Source: Alkalimonas sp.
GTDB lineage: Bacteria; Pseudomonadota; Gammaproteobacteria; Enterobacterales; Alteromonadaceae
Direction of reading: 5' to 3'
DNA: 64,000 bases
Assembly: GCF_020831925.1 (NCBI RefSeq)
Contig: NZ_JAFIFQ010000002.1
Coordinates: 62,001 to 126,000, forward strand
Both the position numbers and the translations under genes were made by a program. A model generated the notes under the pieces. The model was not told the origin of the DNA. It did not search any database and was given only the letters and a program-made list of their open reading frames with translations. Below are positions 35,377 to 45,014 of the stretch, piece by piece (position 1 is the first letter of the stretch; every line of letters starts with the position of its first letter).

Positions 35377-36723
35377 TCAGGCTGTAAACAAGCTCTGGTG
35401 CAGCTGTTTAACCACAGGAGTCGCATCGGCGTCCTGTACCAAGAAACACAAGTTGTGCTTGGAAGCGCCATGGCAAATCATGCGCATATTCACACCTTCC
35501 AACGCCTGGAACAGCTCACCGGTAATACCACGACTACTGTGCAAGTGATTGCCAATGACGGCCACCAAACTTAAACCATGTTCCACTTTCACTTCACCGA
35601 GCAGGCGCAACTCCCCTATCGCCGTTTCTGTCAGACTATCAAAAGCACTACCGGGGGCTTCATCCAGAGTGAGTGCTACACTGATTTCTGACGTTGTAAC
35701 CAAATCTACTGAGATATGATGACGACTCAACACATCGAACACTCGGGTCAAAAAACCAGCAGCATGCAACATGGCTGGGCTTTTCACCGTAATCAAGGTC
35801 TGGGATTTACGCAGGGCAATGGCTCGATAGGCCGGGCGCTCGGTGACCTCACGGGCAATCCAGGTGCCGCCAGCCTCAGGCTCCCGGCTGGAACCAACAA
35901 AGACCCGGATATTTTGTCGCACGGCTGGCAACAAGGTCGCTGGATGCAATACTTTGGCACCAAAGGTAGCCATTTCGGCGGCTTCATCGAAGCTGATTTC
36001 GCGAATACAACGTGCCTGTTCAGTTAAACGGGGATCGGTGGTAAAGATGCCAACCACATCGGTCCAGATTTGTACCACACTGGCATCCAACGCCTCACCC
36101 AGCAAGGCGGCACTGTAATCTGAGCCACCACGGCCTAAAGTAGTCGTCTGTCCCTGCGCATCAGCACCGATAAAGCCTTGCATCACCAAACGCTCGCTGC
36201 CAAGCAGGGGTTTGATTTGTTGCTGACACAAAGCACGGATAGCATCGACTTGAGGCTCAGCTTTACCAAAGTGACTGTCGGTACGAAGCACCAGACGGCT
36301 GTCAAAGCAGGCGACAGCCGCATCCCGCTCAGCCAGTACCTGGGTAAACAGCACTGAACTAAGGCGCTCACCAAAAGAAAGGATCTCATCTTTTTGTTGG
36401 ACACTGAACACAGCACCCGCCTGTTCGATCAATATACGCAGCTCAGACAACAACACATCAATGTGCGCAGCTACCGCTTCCGGGTGGCTAAGCGCCTGCA
36501 GCACTGCCATGGTAATGCGTTCAATTTCGGTGTATGCCGTAAAGCGTTCGGTAAGTTCGGTATGCTGGCTAATGGCCACCAACTGATTGGTAACACCAGC
36601 ACTGGCGCTGACCACTACGACACGAATGCGGTCGTCGGCCAACACAATATCGGCACAGCGGGACATGGCCTGGAAATCGGCGACACTGGTGCCACCAAAT
36701 TTAGCAACGATGAGTTCAGACAT
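35377..36723 (-). CDS. lysC: Lysine-sensitive aspartokinase III
   Basis: The 448-residue kinase (E. coli LysC 449 aa) catalyses the first step of the aspartate pathway. It has V-A-K-F-G-G-T-S-V at the N-terminus, S-F-G-E-R-L-S (about 113), G-R-G-G-S-D-Y-S-A-A-L-L-G (about 200), V-D-V-V-G-I-F-T-T-D-P-R and two C-terminal ACT domains (about 305-445). The ATG at 36723 has AAGGAGA upstream. The longer open frame to 36804 runs through the riboswitch expression region and is not used. Control by a lysine riboswitch is clear from the leader. Confidence 0.96.
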   Translation of the reverse strand: MSELIVAKFGGTSVADFQAMSRCADIVLADDRIRVVVVSASAGVTNQLVAISQHTELTERFTAYTEIERITMAVLQALSHPEAVAAHIDVLLSELRILIEQAGAVFSVQQKDEILSFGERLSSVLFTQVLAERDAAVACFDSRLVLRTDSHFGKAEPQVDAIRALCQQQIKPLLGSERLVMQGFIGADAQGQTTTLGRGGSDYSAALLGEALDASVVQIWTDVVGIFTTDPRLTEQARCIREISFDEAAEMATFGAKVLHPATLLPAVRQNIRVFVGSSREPEAGGTWIAREVTERPAYRAIALRKSQTLITVKSPAMLHAAGFLTRVFDVLSRHHISVDLVTTSEISVALTLDEAPGSAFDSLTETAIGELRLLGEVKVEHGLSLVAVIGNHLHSSRGITGELFQALEGVNMRMICHGASKHNLCFLVQDADATPVVKQLHQSLFTA

Positions 36724-36826
36724 GGATCTCTCCTTATGCAGCAACAATAAGCAGAGCACGGCATTTGATAAAACCGGAAACAGGCAGGCAGCAAAAGCAG
36801 GCATGCTGTTAAGCAGTAAACAAAGG

Positions 36827-36989
36827 CCAGAAGCTCTCCACCAGGGTTCAGGTGACAGTCCCAGGGATTCAGCCCTGGCGACCGAAGCTATACGCTCTGT
36901 AACGTACGCTCCTCGGCGATGCTCCCCTCCTCTGTGCTACGATGTACAGACATCTAACACAGGCTACCTAAGCAACGCGCCTCTTCTGG
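36827..36989 (-). promoter_or_regulatory. Lysine riboswitch (L box) in the lysC leader
   Basis: Read on the minus strand, the leader starts with CCAGAAGAGGCGCGTTGC and closes with AGCTTCTGG, so CCAGAAG (36989-36983) pairs with CTTCTGG (36833-36827) as helix P1. Between them are the hallmark L-box segments GAGGGGAGCATCGCCGAGG, CTTCGGTCG, AGGGCTGAATCCCTGG and ACTGTCACC, in the same order as in the E. coli lysC leader. From 36826 to the lysC start there are about 100 bases with no clear intrinsic terminator. Translational control at the AAGGAGA site, as described for E. coli, is therefore the likelier mode (inference). Confidence 0.95.
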
Positions 36990-37014
36990 TCTATCGAATT
37001 CGATGGACGGCGCT

Positions 37015-37043
37015 ACTCTAACCAGTTCACGACTGAAAATCAA
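37015..37043 (-). promoter_or_regulatory. lysC promoter
   Basis: On the minus strand a -35 TTGATT (37043-37038) and a -10 TAGAGT (37020-37015) are 17 bp apart. Transcription would start about 15-20 bases before helix P1 of the lysine riboswitch. The rest of the gap to tamA (37044-37214) holds no gene. Confidence 0.6.
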
Positions 37044-37214
37044 TAGCTATCTGGCCGTCTGCTATTTTTGATGCAACTGCCTTAATTCAGGCTGAATTCA
37101 ACTTGGTATGGCTACAGTAAACGTTCTTTTCATGCGATACTGTCTCATTCATGATGTTAAGCACTGAGTTAGGCTCAGAACCTATTTAATTCGGCAACAG
37201 GATGCAATGCCAAA

Positions 37215-38954
37215 GTGATTTTTTTTGTCCGCGCTGTACTGGTTGCGCTTTTATTACTGACGACTTCCTTTGTCACTTTGGCTGAAGGCCAAACCCGCCT
37301 GCAAATTCAGGGGGTATCAGGCTCTGCCAGAGACAATGTAGAACTGTATCTGGCCAATTTCGCCAATGGTGAGGTCTCAACATCACTGCGTTTTCAGGCC
37401 CGGCTTGAGCAAGAAGCAAGAGTAGCATTAAGGGCTTTGGGCTACTATCACCCCAACATCGAATTTAGCATTGAACGACCAGCCCGTGGCACCACCCTGG
37501 TCATGACGATAGAACAGGGGCCCGTCACCCGCTACCAACAAGTTGATATTCAGATTCAAGGCGAAGCCGCAACCGATGCAGACTTCATCGCTCTGAAAGA
37601 TCGGCTTGCACCAAAGGTTGGCGATGCAGTACATCATGGCCGCTACGAACAACTCAAAAGTAGTATGGGTAATCTTGCGCTACGAAAAGGCTATTTCAAA
37701 GCGGATTTCAGCAAGAATATACTAGCCATATCCGAAGCACGACAAGAAGCCAGATTAACATTGCACTTTGACAGTGGGCAGCGTTACCGTTTTGGCGATG
37801 TGCGTTTTACTGGCTCACAAATCCAGGAGCCCCGACTTTTCTCCCTGATCCCATTCCAAAGTGGTGATCCTTACCTGGCCAGTCAGTTGGGTGAGTTTAA
37901 TCAAGCCATCGCCAATACCAACTGGTTTGGCTCTATTTTGATCGAACCTGATGGCGAGTCACTGGAAGACAGTGAAGGCACTGTACCATTGCATGTAAAG
38001 CTGGAACCCAGAGCACGCAACAGCATGGAGCTTGGTGTCGGTTATGCCGATGTTCAAGGAGCACGCTTAAAAGCCAACTGGAACAGGCCTTGGTTGAATG
38101 ATCGAGGGCATAGCCTGAATAATCGCCTGGCTTTATCCGAAATTGAGCAGAGCCTGGAGTCATCTTATCGCTTGCCACTTCGCAACGTGGCACAGGATTT
38201 TTATCAGTTTCAGTTTGGTGTGAAGAATTTCGACAACCAGGACGGCAAAGGCCAGGATTATACCATTGCAGCAGAGCGGCACTGGTTACTCAGCAATAAG
38301 TGGTATCGTACTGTTTCCATGCGCTGGCTTTACTCCGAGTTTACGCAGGCGGAACAAGAAGACAGGAGTAACCTGCTGATGCCCGGGATCAGCTTCACTC
38401 GTAGCCGTAGTCAAGGCGGTATGATGCCTACCCGAGGTGATCGCTTGCTCTTTTCATTGGAAACCTCTGACAGGGCCTGGGGCTCAGACAGTCGTTTTAT
38501 TCGCTTTCGTAGCAGAGCCAACTACATTACTAGTTTTGGTAGTGACCACCGAATAGTGACCCGACTTGATGCCGGTGCAATTTTGCTGGAGGAAGCCACA
38601 GCGCTCCCACCTAGTCTGCGTTTTTTTGCCGGCGGCGATGGCAGCATTCGAGGTTATGGCTATGAGCGGGTAGCTCCTCGAGATGATGAAGATCGCTTAT
38701 TGGGTGGCCGTTATATGTTGACCAGCAGTGCCGAGTATCAATACCGTGTGACCGGCAACTGGTGGCTGGCAACTTTTGCCGATTATGGCAGTGCCTGGAG
38801 TAAAGATCCGGACTGGAAACGTGGCGTTGGTCTTGGCATTCGTTGGGCCTCTCCGATTGGGCCTGTGCGACTGGACTTTGCCTGGGGCCTCGATCATGGC
38901 ACCGGCAAATCACGCCAGTTTCAGTTGCACTTTTCATTGGGGCCAGAGTTATGA
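37215..38954 (+). CDS. tamA: Translocation and assembly module protein TamA
   Basis: The 579-residue outer-membrane Omp85 protein (E. coli TamA 577 aa) has a signal peptide (V-L-V-A-L-L-L-L-T-T-S-F-V-T-L-A-E-G), three POTRA domains (about 25-265) and a 16-strand barrel. The barrel carries G-G-D-G-S-I-R-G-Y-G-Y-E-R (the L6 R-G-Y motif, about 475) and a C-terminal beta-signal ending F-S-L-G-P-E-L. The start is a GTG at 37215; AGGA is somewhat far upstream. tamB begins inside its stop codon. Confidence 0.93.
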   Translation: MIFFVRAVLVALLLLTTSFVTLAEGQTRLQIQGVSGSARDNVELYLANFANGEVSTSLRFQARLEQEARVALRALGYYHPNIEFSIERPARGTTLVMTIEQGPVTRYQQVDIQIQGEAATDADFIALKDRLAPKVGDAVHHGRYEQLKSSMGNLALRKGYFKADFSKNILAISEARQEARLTLHFDSGQRYRFGDVRFTGSQIQEPRLFSLIPFQSGDPYLASQLGEFNQAIANTNWFGSILIEPDGESLEDSEGTVPLHVKLEPRARNSMELGVGYADVQGARLKANWNRPWLNDRGHSLNNRLALSEIEQSLESSYRLPLRNVAQDFYQFQFGVKNFDNQDGKGQDYTIAAERHWLLSNKWYRTVSMRWLYSEFTQAEQEDRSNLLMPGISFTRSRSQGGMMPTRGDRLLFSLETSDRAWGSDSRFIRFRSRANYITSFGSDHRIVTRLDAGAILLEEATALPPSLRFFAGGDGSIRGYGYERVAPRDDEDRLLGGRYMLTSSAEYQYRVTGNWWLATFADYGSAWSKDPDWKRGVGLGIRWASPIGPVRLDFAWGLDHGTGKSRQFQLHFSLGPEL

Positions 38955-41900
38955 AGTGGCTACTCAAACTGAACAAAGGCTTTTGGTATAGCGTGCTGCT
39001 GTTTGTGCTGCTTACGGTCGTGCTTGCCTTTAGCCAGCCAGGGCTACGTTTTAACCTCTGGGTAATCGAACGCATGGTGCCCGAACTAAGCATAGGTAAG
39101 GCAGAAGGCAACCTGCTAAATGGCTTTACGTTGCACCAACTGCATTTTGCTCAAGAGGGTATCCAACTTAAGATAGATCGGCTTGAGGTAGACAACCACC
39201 TCCCCTGCCTGCTCGGCTTTAGTTTGTGTATAAATAAGCTGCAACTGGATCACGTAGATATTCAACTACAACCAGAACCTGCCACTGACGATGCTGAAAA
39301 TACTGAGCTTGCGTTGCCACAGATTTGGGTTCCATTCCCAATCAACATTCGCCAGCTTCAACTCAATCAGTTGGCGTTTCAAACAACCGACTTAACGGTG
39401 ACGCTGCACCAGTTTGATAGCAGCTTTGAGCTGTGGGGCAATCGACTTGTACTGCAACCAACGGCTGCGCATCAGTTAGCCATTGTTAGCAACACTGAGG
39501 AAGCCGTCTCAGAACCTTTGTTGGAGCAGCCAGACAGTACAGAGCTGTTTAGCTGGCAAGGCCTGCATCTGCCTGAGCTGTTGTTTCCACTGCAGGTCGA
39601 TATGATTGAGTTTCAGCTGCATCAGCTTAGCCTGAATCATGAGTTGCTGCTTGATCACGTTCAATTCGGTTTGCTGCTGGAACGTCGTAAACTGCAGCTG
39701 ATTGATTTCAGTGCACGCCAGGATCAAGTGGAGCTTCAAGCTCAGCTTGAACTTTCGCCTCAGCAAAACTATCCAATCATGGCCAGTCTGCAGCTGTCTC
39801 ATCCCAGTTTGTTAACTGGAAAAACCCAGGTAACTGCCGCCATCACAGGGGATCTATCTGCCCTTATGCTGCAATTGTCGGTAGATGGCATCATGCAGTC
39901 TCAGGTCAATGCCGAACTGGATTTACTTACCGATAAGCTCCCTTTTAAACTGCAGCTGCAAAGTGACGCCTTGCAATGGCCGCTTGATACCGAACCAGAG
40001 TATCAGCTCACCGACACCAAGTTGGTGGCAGAAGGCAACCTGCAGCAGCTAAATGCCCATCTGAAAAGCCATGTTCGCGGTGAGTTAATTCCGGCTACCA
40101 GCATTCAACTGAATGCGAAACTCAACAGCCAACAACTTCTGGTGGAGCAACTAATACTGGGCACCTTAGGTGGGCAGATCCATGCCTCTGGTCAGCTGGA
40201 TCTCAAAGAGCAGTTAGCCTGGCGCAGCAGCTGGCAGTTTGAACAGTTGGATCCAGGGTTGTATTGGCCAGATTATCCGGGACTTATTTTTGGCAGCAGT
40301 CAACTAAATGGTGTACTGACACCAGAGCAAGGTTGGCAATTGCACCTTCCTGAGGTACAACTATCTGGCTGGTTAAGGGAATTTCCACTTCGCCTCGATG
40401 GACAACTGTCTTTGCAAGATGAAGATGGCTCTGGTGCTATTCAGTTGAGTGTTCTGCCCCTTCGCTTGCACCATGGTCAAAACCGACTTGAACTACAGGG
40501 CACACTTACTGATCAGTGGCAGATGGCTGCCGAGGTATTTATCGTTGATTTTTCCGACTCGGTTGCGAATGCCCAAGGCGAACTTGCTGGAAAAGTGGTA
40601 CTAACTGGTTCAAGAGACACCCCAGCCATACAGCTAGAGCTTTCGGGCAGCGAGCTGGGCTGGCTAGATTTAGTGTCTATCCAACATGCGGCACTTAGCG
40701 GTGAGTTGGATAGCCGTCAGCCAATGCAAACGCGGCTGAAGATGACACTTGAACAACTTCAGCTGCAAGACCATCAGCTCGATGAGATTGAGCTCGAGCT
40801 GTCAGGCACTGAACATGAACATCATCTGCAGTTGGCTGTTATTGGGACAGCACTAAGTGCTGAACTCAATCTTAACGGTCAGTTTGATCGAGCCGAACAG
40901 CGCTGGTCTGCTCAATGGCACAATAGTTGGCTAAGCAGTGACCTGGGGCGCTGGCAGCTGCAACAACCGCTGCAGATGCAACTCCTAGTCGATCAACAAC
41001 AGCTAATACTATCGGCTCATTGCTGGCAGCGGGAAAGTGCAAGCCTTTGTTTGCATGAGGAAAGTGTACTCAGCCAGCAACAAGCAGAGCTAAAACTCGC
41101 GATGCAGGACTTCGAACTGAGTTGGTTAGAGCCCTGGCTGCCCACCTTTACCGACTTGGAAGGCCGTCTGCAGGCAAACAGCCAGCTCAGCTGGCACGCT
41201 AACTCTCCTTTAGAGGCATCCCTCGCGCTTAGTATCGAGCAAGGACAGTTCAGCTACCACTACGACCATCCTCTGGAATTACCCTGGCGCGATCTGCAGG
41301 TGCAAGCTAGCCTGCAGCAGGATCAGTTTTCCATGAGCTGGCAACTGGAAGTTACTGAACAGGGCCGCATGCAGGGCCAACTGGCGTTGCGTGAATTGGC
41401 CAGTGATGACAGGCAGCTGGCAGCTGATATCCAGATCGATCAGTTTAGTTTCGAGTTTTTACAACCTTTGCTGGATGAGTACAGCCAGCTCAGCGCCATA
41501 CTGAATAGCCGGATCCGGATTGAAGGCCCCCTGCAGCAGCCGGATGTCACAGGCCATCTAACCATTCAGGATGTCTCAGTGCGAGGCCAGATGTCCCCTA
41601 TTGATATCGAGCAAGGTGAACTGTCGATTGACTTTAAAAATGACAGTGCTGTATTGCAGGGTTTTGTCCAGACCCCTCAGGGGCAAGTCAGGTTGCAGGG
41701 TGATAGCCAATGGGCTGATCTTGCAGCCTGGCAAGCGGGGCTGAAAATTCAGGGAGATGCGTTATCTGTTCAGATCCCTCTTGGCCGGATGCAGGTCCAG
41801 CCGGATCTGATGTTAACTGTAAACCCCGAACGCGCGCTGATCAGTGGCACTATTGATATTCCGTGGGCGCGCATGGTGATTGACAGCCTACCTGATGCCG

Positions 41901-42694
41901 CAGTCAGCACCAGCCGCGATGAAGTACTTACCGATGAAAACTTTGTGCCACTGACAGAAGCCAGTGATAGCCGACCTATAGCCATTCATACCGATATCAG
42001 GGTGCGCCTTGGCGACCAGGTCCGTTTTGCAGCCTTTGGCCTGCGCAGCCACATAGCTGGCAGTTTGCAAGTTCGACAGGACAGTGAACAACCTCGCCTT
42101 TATGGTGAGTTAAATCTGGTAGATGGTACCTTCCGCTCTTATGGTCAAGATTTATTGATCCGCCGAGGTCAATTGCTGTTTAATGGTCCGGCCGATCAAC
42201 CGTTTTTAAATCTTGAGGCCATCCGCAACCCGGACAATATCGAAGATGATGTCATTGCCGGGATCCGTGTGAGCGGTCCAGCCGATGAGCCAACCTTCCA
42301 GATTTTCTCTGAACCGGCCATGGCTCAAGCTAACGCTACCTCCTACCTACTGCTTGGCCGAAATTTGGACAGTGAATCCGGTAGTGGGGCCAACCCGGTG
42401 ACAACAAGCCTGATTGGCCTTGGCTTGGCATCCAGCTCAAAGCTGGTTGGTAATATTGGTGAAGCCTTTGGCGTACAAGACTTAACACTGGATACGGCAG
42501 GAAGCGGCGATCAATCCCAGGTCACTGTCAGTGGCTATCTGACCCGCAATTTACAAGTAAAGTACGGTGTTGGCATTTTCGAGCCTTTCGGTGAGTTTAC
42601 TTTACGTTATCGCTTGATGCGTAATCTCTACCTGGAAACCGTGACAGGGCTGGAACAATCGGTGGATGTGCTGTACCGCTTTGAATTTGATTGA
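38951..42694 (+). CDS. tamB: Translocation and assembly module protein TamB
   Basis: The 1247-residue inner-membrane-anchored AsmA-like protein (E. coli TamB 1259 aa) spans the periplasm to TamA. One N-terminal transmembrane helix (about 11-32) is followed by a long beta-taco region of Gln/Leu-rich repeats. The conserved DUF490 C-terminus has Y-G-E-L-N-L-V-D-G-T-F-R-S-Y-G-Q-D-L, A-T-S-Y-L-L-L-G-R and L-R-Y-R-L...L-E-T-V-T-G. The ATG at 38951 overlaps the tamA stop (ATGA) and gives the expected N-terminus; the frame extends upstream to 38843 inside tamA and is not used. Confidence 0.95.
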   Translation: MKWLLKLNKGFWYSVLLFVLLTVVLAFSQPGLRFNLWVIERMVPELSIGKAEGNLLNGFTLHQLHFAQEGIQLKIDRLEVDNHLPCLLGFSLCINKLQLDHVDIQLQPEPATDDAENTELALPQIWVPFPINIRQLQLNQLAFQTTDLTVTLHQFDSSFELWGNRLVLQPTAAHQLAIVSNTEEAVSEPLLEQPDSTELFSWQGLHLPELLFPLQVDMIEFQLHQLSLNHELLLDHVQFGLLLERRKLQLIDFSARQDQVELQAQLELSPQQNYPIMASLQLSHPSLLTGKTQVTAAITGDLSALMLQLSVDGIMQSQVNAELDLLTDKLPFKLQLQSDALQWPLDTEPEYQLTDTKLVAEGNLQQLNAHLKSHVRGELIPATSIQLNAKLNSQQLLVEQLILGTLGGQIHASGQLDLKEQLAWRSSWQFEQLDPGLYWPDYPGLIFGSSQLNGVLTPEQGWQLHLPEVQLSGWLREFPLRLDGQLSLQDEDGSGAIQLSVLPLRLHHGQNRLELQGTLTDQWQMAAEVFIVDFSDSVANAQGELAGKVVLTGSRDTPAIQLELSGSELGWLDLVSIQHAALSGELDSRQPMQTRLKMTLEQLQLQDHQLDEIELELSGTEHEHHLQLAVIGTALSAELNLNGQFDRAEQRWSAQWHNSWLSSDLGRWQLQQPLQMQLLVDQQQLILSAHCWQRESASLCLHEESVLSQQQAELKLAMQDFELSWLEPWLPTFTDLEGRLQANSQLSWHANSPLEASLALSIEQGQFSYHYDHPLELPWRDLQVQASLQQDQFSMSWQLEVTEQGRMQGQLALRELASDDRQLAADIQIDQFSFEFLQPLLDEYSQLSAILNSRIRIEGPLQQPDVTGHLTIQDVSVRGQMSPIDIEQGELSIDFKNDSAVLQGFVQTPQGQVRLQGDSQWADLAAWQAGLKIQGDALSVQIPLGRMQVQPDLMLTVNPERALISGTIDIPWARMVIDSLPDAAVSTSRDEVLTDENFVPLTEASDSRPIAIHTDIRVRLGDQVRFAAFGLRSHIAGSLQVRQDSEQPRLYGELNLVDGTFRSYGQDLLIRRGQLLFNGPADQPFLNLEAIRNPDNIEDDVIAGIRVSGPADEPTFQIFSEPAMAQANATSYLLLGRNLDSESGSGANPVTTSLIGLGLASSSKLVGNIGEAFGVQDLTLDTAGSGDQSQVTVSGYLTRNLQVKYGVGIFEPFGEFTLRYRLMRNLYLETVTGLEQSVDVLYRFEFD

Positions 42695-42700
42695 ATCCCC

Positions 42701-43468
42701 TTACCCGGCTCTTAGCAACAAATGAATGTATTTGCCCAAGGACGCATAAGGCTCTTGCCGATTGTACTTAAGTTCCATCTCCAGTAGCTCTGAGAAATGG
42801 CTTTGTTGCATGGCCGGTTGGCGCAAATAGTCATGAAAACAACGCACACCTGTCTTACTGAGCACCTGAAAACCTGCAATGTCACACCAACTGAGTACCT
42901 CAGCAGGTACCAGCGGATACTGTGGGCTGAGTGATACCGTTTTACGCTTACTTAAACCATCGGTCACGTAGTCAAAGTTGCCATAAATCATGTTACCAAA
43001 GCGCTTGGCATCCAGGTTGTAAAACATCAGCGACAGCAGTCCCCCTTGTCGTACTAACGCTTTTAACTGCCCAATAGCAGCTTTCGGCTCAGCCAGCCAC
43101 TCCAGCATGGCATGGCACAACACAATAGAATACTTCTCACCCTGATGACTTAATTGCTGCAAACTGCTTTGCTGACAATGGATCTGATGGCTAAGCCCAA
43201 GTGCTTCGGCTTGCTGGACAGCCAACTGCAACATGGCAGCCGATATATCCGTTAAAGATATAGAGTGACCGAGCTTGGCAAGTTCCAGTGCAAGCTGCCC
43301 CTGGCCGGCTCCTACGTCCAAAATGTGCTGCGGCTTTTGAAACTCGGGCAACTCAAGCAGATCACGCAACAACACCTGCTGGCGCAGCTGACCTTTTGTG
43401 GTCTGATAAATGTTGCGTTGGAATTTCTGCGCTATGCTGTCAAAATTACGATCGTTTATTTTGCTCAT
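42701..43468 (-). CDS. cmoM: tRNA 5-carboxymethoxyuridine methyltransferase CmoM
   Basis: The 255-residue SAM methyltransferase (SmtA/CmoM, E. coli 261 aa) makes the methyl ester mcmo5U34 in tRNA. Seen: the N-terminal D-R-N-F-D-S-I-A-Q-K-F-Q-R-N-I-Y-x-T-T-K-G-Q-L-R diagnostic block, SAM motif I-L-D-V-G-A-G-Q-G-Q (about 49-58) and V-L-C-H-A-M-L-E-W-L. The ATG at 43468 is chosen for the family N-terminus; the frame extends upstream to 43654, antisense to elyC. Its start codon overlaps a possible elyC start on the other strand, as in the cmoM/elyC pair of E. coli. Confidence 0.92.
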   Translation of the reverse strand: MSKINDRNFDSIAQKFQRNIYQTTKGQLRQQVLLRDLLELPEFQKPQHILDVGAGQGQLALELAKLGHSISLTDISAAMLQLAVQQAEALGLSHQIHCQQSSLQQLSHQGEKYSIVLCHAMLEWLAEPKAAIGQLKALVRQGGLLSLMFYNLDAKRFGNMIYGNFDYVTDGLSKRKTVSLSPQYPLVPAEVLSWCDIAGFQVLSKTGVRCFHDYLRQPAMQQSHFSELLEMELKYNRQEPYASLGKYIHLLLRAG

Positions 43469-43478
43469 GGATGACCCA

Positions 43479-44237
43479 ATGGATCCTCTACTTAAATCGT
43501 TATTGATGCCTTTGCCATTGTTGCTGCTCTGGTTGTTGCTCGCAGCTGCGCTTTGCATTGTCAAAAAGAAAGCAGGCCTATGGTTGTTGTTCCCTGCAAT
43601 CGTAGCACTTTGGCTTGGCAGCAGCAGTGCAGTCACCGAGCGCTTAGCGGCCAAACTGGAGCTTCGCTACCCGACATATCAGTCTACCGCTGGTGTGGAT
43701 AATATCATTGTCCTTGGCTGCTATCACAGTGATTATACGTATTTACCCTTAAGTAGCCGACTGGCCGAGTGCTCATTAGCCAGACTAACTGAAGCCATCA
43801 TTCTCTGGCATCAGCATCCTGAGGCCAGGTTGATTGTAAGTGGACACTTAACCGGGTTATCAGGCAACCATACCCAGCTAGCAGCGGATTTCGCCATAGC
43901 TTTGGGCGTACATGAACACAAAATTCTCCGCCTTACTGAACCTACCAATACGCAGCAAGAAGCAGCTACAGCAGCGCCTTTGATCGTTGATCAACGCAAT
44001 GTACTGGTTACTTCGGCTATCCACATGCCACGCGCCAAGCGTTGGTTTGACTACTACGGTGCAAATGTGACAGCTGCACCTGCTCATTACCAGGTAAGGC
44101 GTCCGGCAGCTGAGCACGGCATAGCCGGCTACCTACCCTCGCCACAGGGCATTCGCACACTCACGCTGGCACATTACGAATACCTGGGGCTTTGGCAACA
44201 GCGCTTGAAGCTGTGGTGGGATCCGGAAAACCCCTGA
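43479..44237 (+). CDS. elyC: Envelope biogenesis factor ElyC (YdcF/DUF218 family)
   Basis: The protein has about 252 residues and resembles E. coli ElyC (YcbC, 259 aa) throughout. Two N-terminal membrane helices (about 6-26 and 31-47) are followed by the DUF218 domain with D-N-I-I-V-L-G, S-S-R-L-A-E-C-S-L-A-R-L-T-E-A, E-A-R-L-I-V-S-G, N-T-x-x-E-A-A-x-A and L-V-T-S-A-I-H-M-P-R-A. ElyC is linked to lipid-carrier and peptidoglycan metabolism in E. coli. The usual V-L-G-G-G is V-L-G-C-Y here. ATG 43479 follows GGATG; ATG 43467 is an equally possible start. Confidence 0.85.
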   Translation: MDPLLKSLLMPLPLLLLWLLLAAALCIVKKKAGLWLLFPAIVALWLGSSSAVTERLAAKLELRYPTYQSTAGVDNIIVLGCYHSDYTYLPLSSRLAECSLARLTEAIILWHQHPEARLIVSGHLTGLSGNHTQLAADFAIALGVHEHKILRLTEPTNTQQEAATAAPLIVDQRNVLVTSAIHMPRAKRWFDYYGANVTAAPAHYQVRRPAAEHGIAGYLPSPQGIRTLTLAHYEYLGLWQQRLKLWWDPENP

Positions 44238-44249
44238 CTGTTCAAAGCA

Positions 44250-45014
44250 CTAAGCTGGGTTCGGTATATCAATAAACTCTACGGCAATACCGGTTTCAGC
44301 AGCCAGCCATTCACCTAGCGCCTTGACGCCGTAGCGCTCAGTAGCATGATGACCGGCCGCAATAAAATGAATGCCTTGCTCGCGAGAACTGTGGATGGTT
44401 TGCTCCGATACTTCGCCGGAAATAAAGAGATCGGCTCCAGCGTGCGCAGCGGCATCTATGTAGCCCTGACCACCACCAGTACACCAGGCTAACTGCTGCA
44501 CCTCTTGCTGACCGGCACTATGACTTAGTACTGAACGACCTAATTTTTGCTCCAACAAAGCAGCCACCTGAGACAGCGTTTTTGCCTGTGGGTAAAGACC
44601 ATGCATCACAACACCAGTTGGTTGAACCCCAACCAATGGCTGCACATCCGTTAATTCAAGCAGCTGCCCCAGTTGTGCATTGTTACCAAGTTCCACGTGC
44701 ACATCCAAAGGCAGGTGGTAAGCAAACAAGTTGATATCATGCTGCAGTAATGTTTGCAGGCGCTTCTTTTTCATGCCGGTGATGCTGGCTGCCTCACCTT
44801 TCCAAAAGTAGCCATGATGCACCAGAATGGCATCCGCTTTTGAGGCAATGGCAGCATCAATCAAGGCCTGAGAAGCGGTAACTCCCGTTACAACTTTAGC
44901 GATTTCAGCTTTGCCTTCAACCTGTAAACCATTCGGACAGTAGTCTGATACCAGCTCAGGGTTAAGTTTGTTGGTAAGCAGTGACAGCATAAGCTGACGA
45001 TGAATGGTGGTCAT
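44250..45014 (-). CDS. ybgI: Nif3-like dinuclear metal protein (YbgI type)
   Basis: The 254-residue protein (E. coli YbgI 247 aa) has the N-terminal D-Y-C-P-N-G-L-Q-V-E-G, metal-binding V-H-H-G-Y-F-W (about 65), A-Y-H-L-P-L-D (about 99) and a C-terminal I-A-A-G-H-H-A-T-E-R-Y-G-V. The family forms a toroidal hexamer with a two-metal site. It was proposed as a GTP cyclohydrolase I type 2 homologue, but its true reaction is uncertain. It converges on elyC with a 12-base gap. Confidence 0.93.
   Translation of the reverse strand: MTTIHRQLMLSLLTNKLNPELVSDYCPNGLQVEGKAEIAKVVTGVTASQALIDAAIASKADAILVHHGYFWKGEAASITGMKKKRLQTLLQHDINLFAYHLPLDVHVELGNNAQLGQLLELTDVQPLVGVQPTGVVMHGLYPQAKTLSQVAALLEQKLGRSVLSHSAGQQEVQQLAWCTGGGQGYIDAAAHAGADLFISGEVSEQTIHSSREQGIHFIAAGHHATERYGVKALGEWLAAETGIAVEFIDIPNPA

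Noticed and set aside
36724..36804. N-terminal extension of lysC
   Set aside because: It lies in the riboswitch expression region; the AAGGAGA site supports the ATG at 36723 and the aspartokinase motif starts there.
38843..38950. N-terminal extension of tamB
   Set aside because: It lies within tamA in another frame; the ATG at 38951 overlaps the tamA stop and gives the usual membrane anchor directly.
43469..43654. 62-residue N-terminal extension of cmoM
   Set aside because: It is antisense to the start of elyC and low-complexity; family members begin at the S-K-I-N-D-R-N-F-D block.
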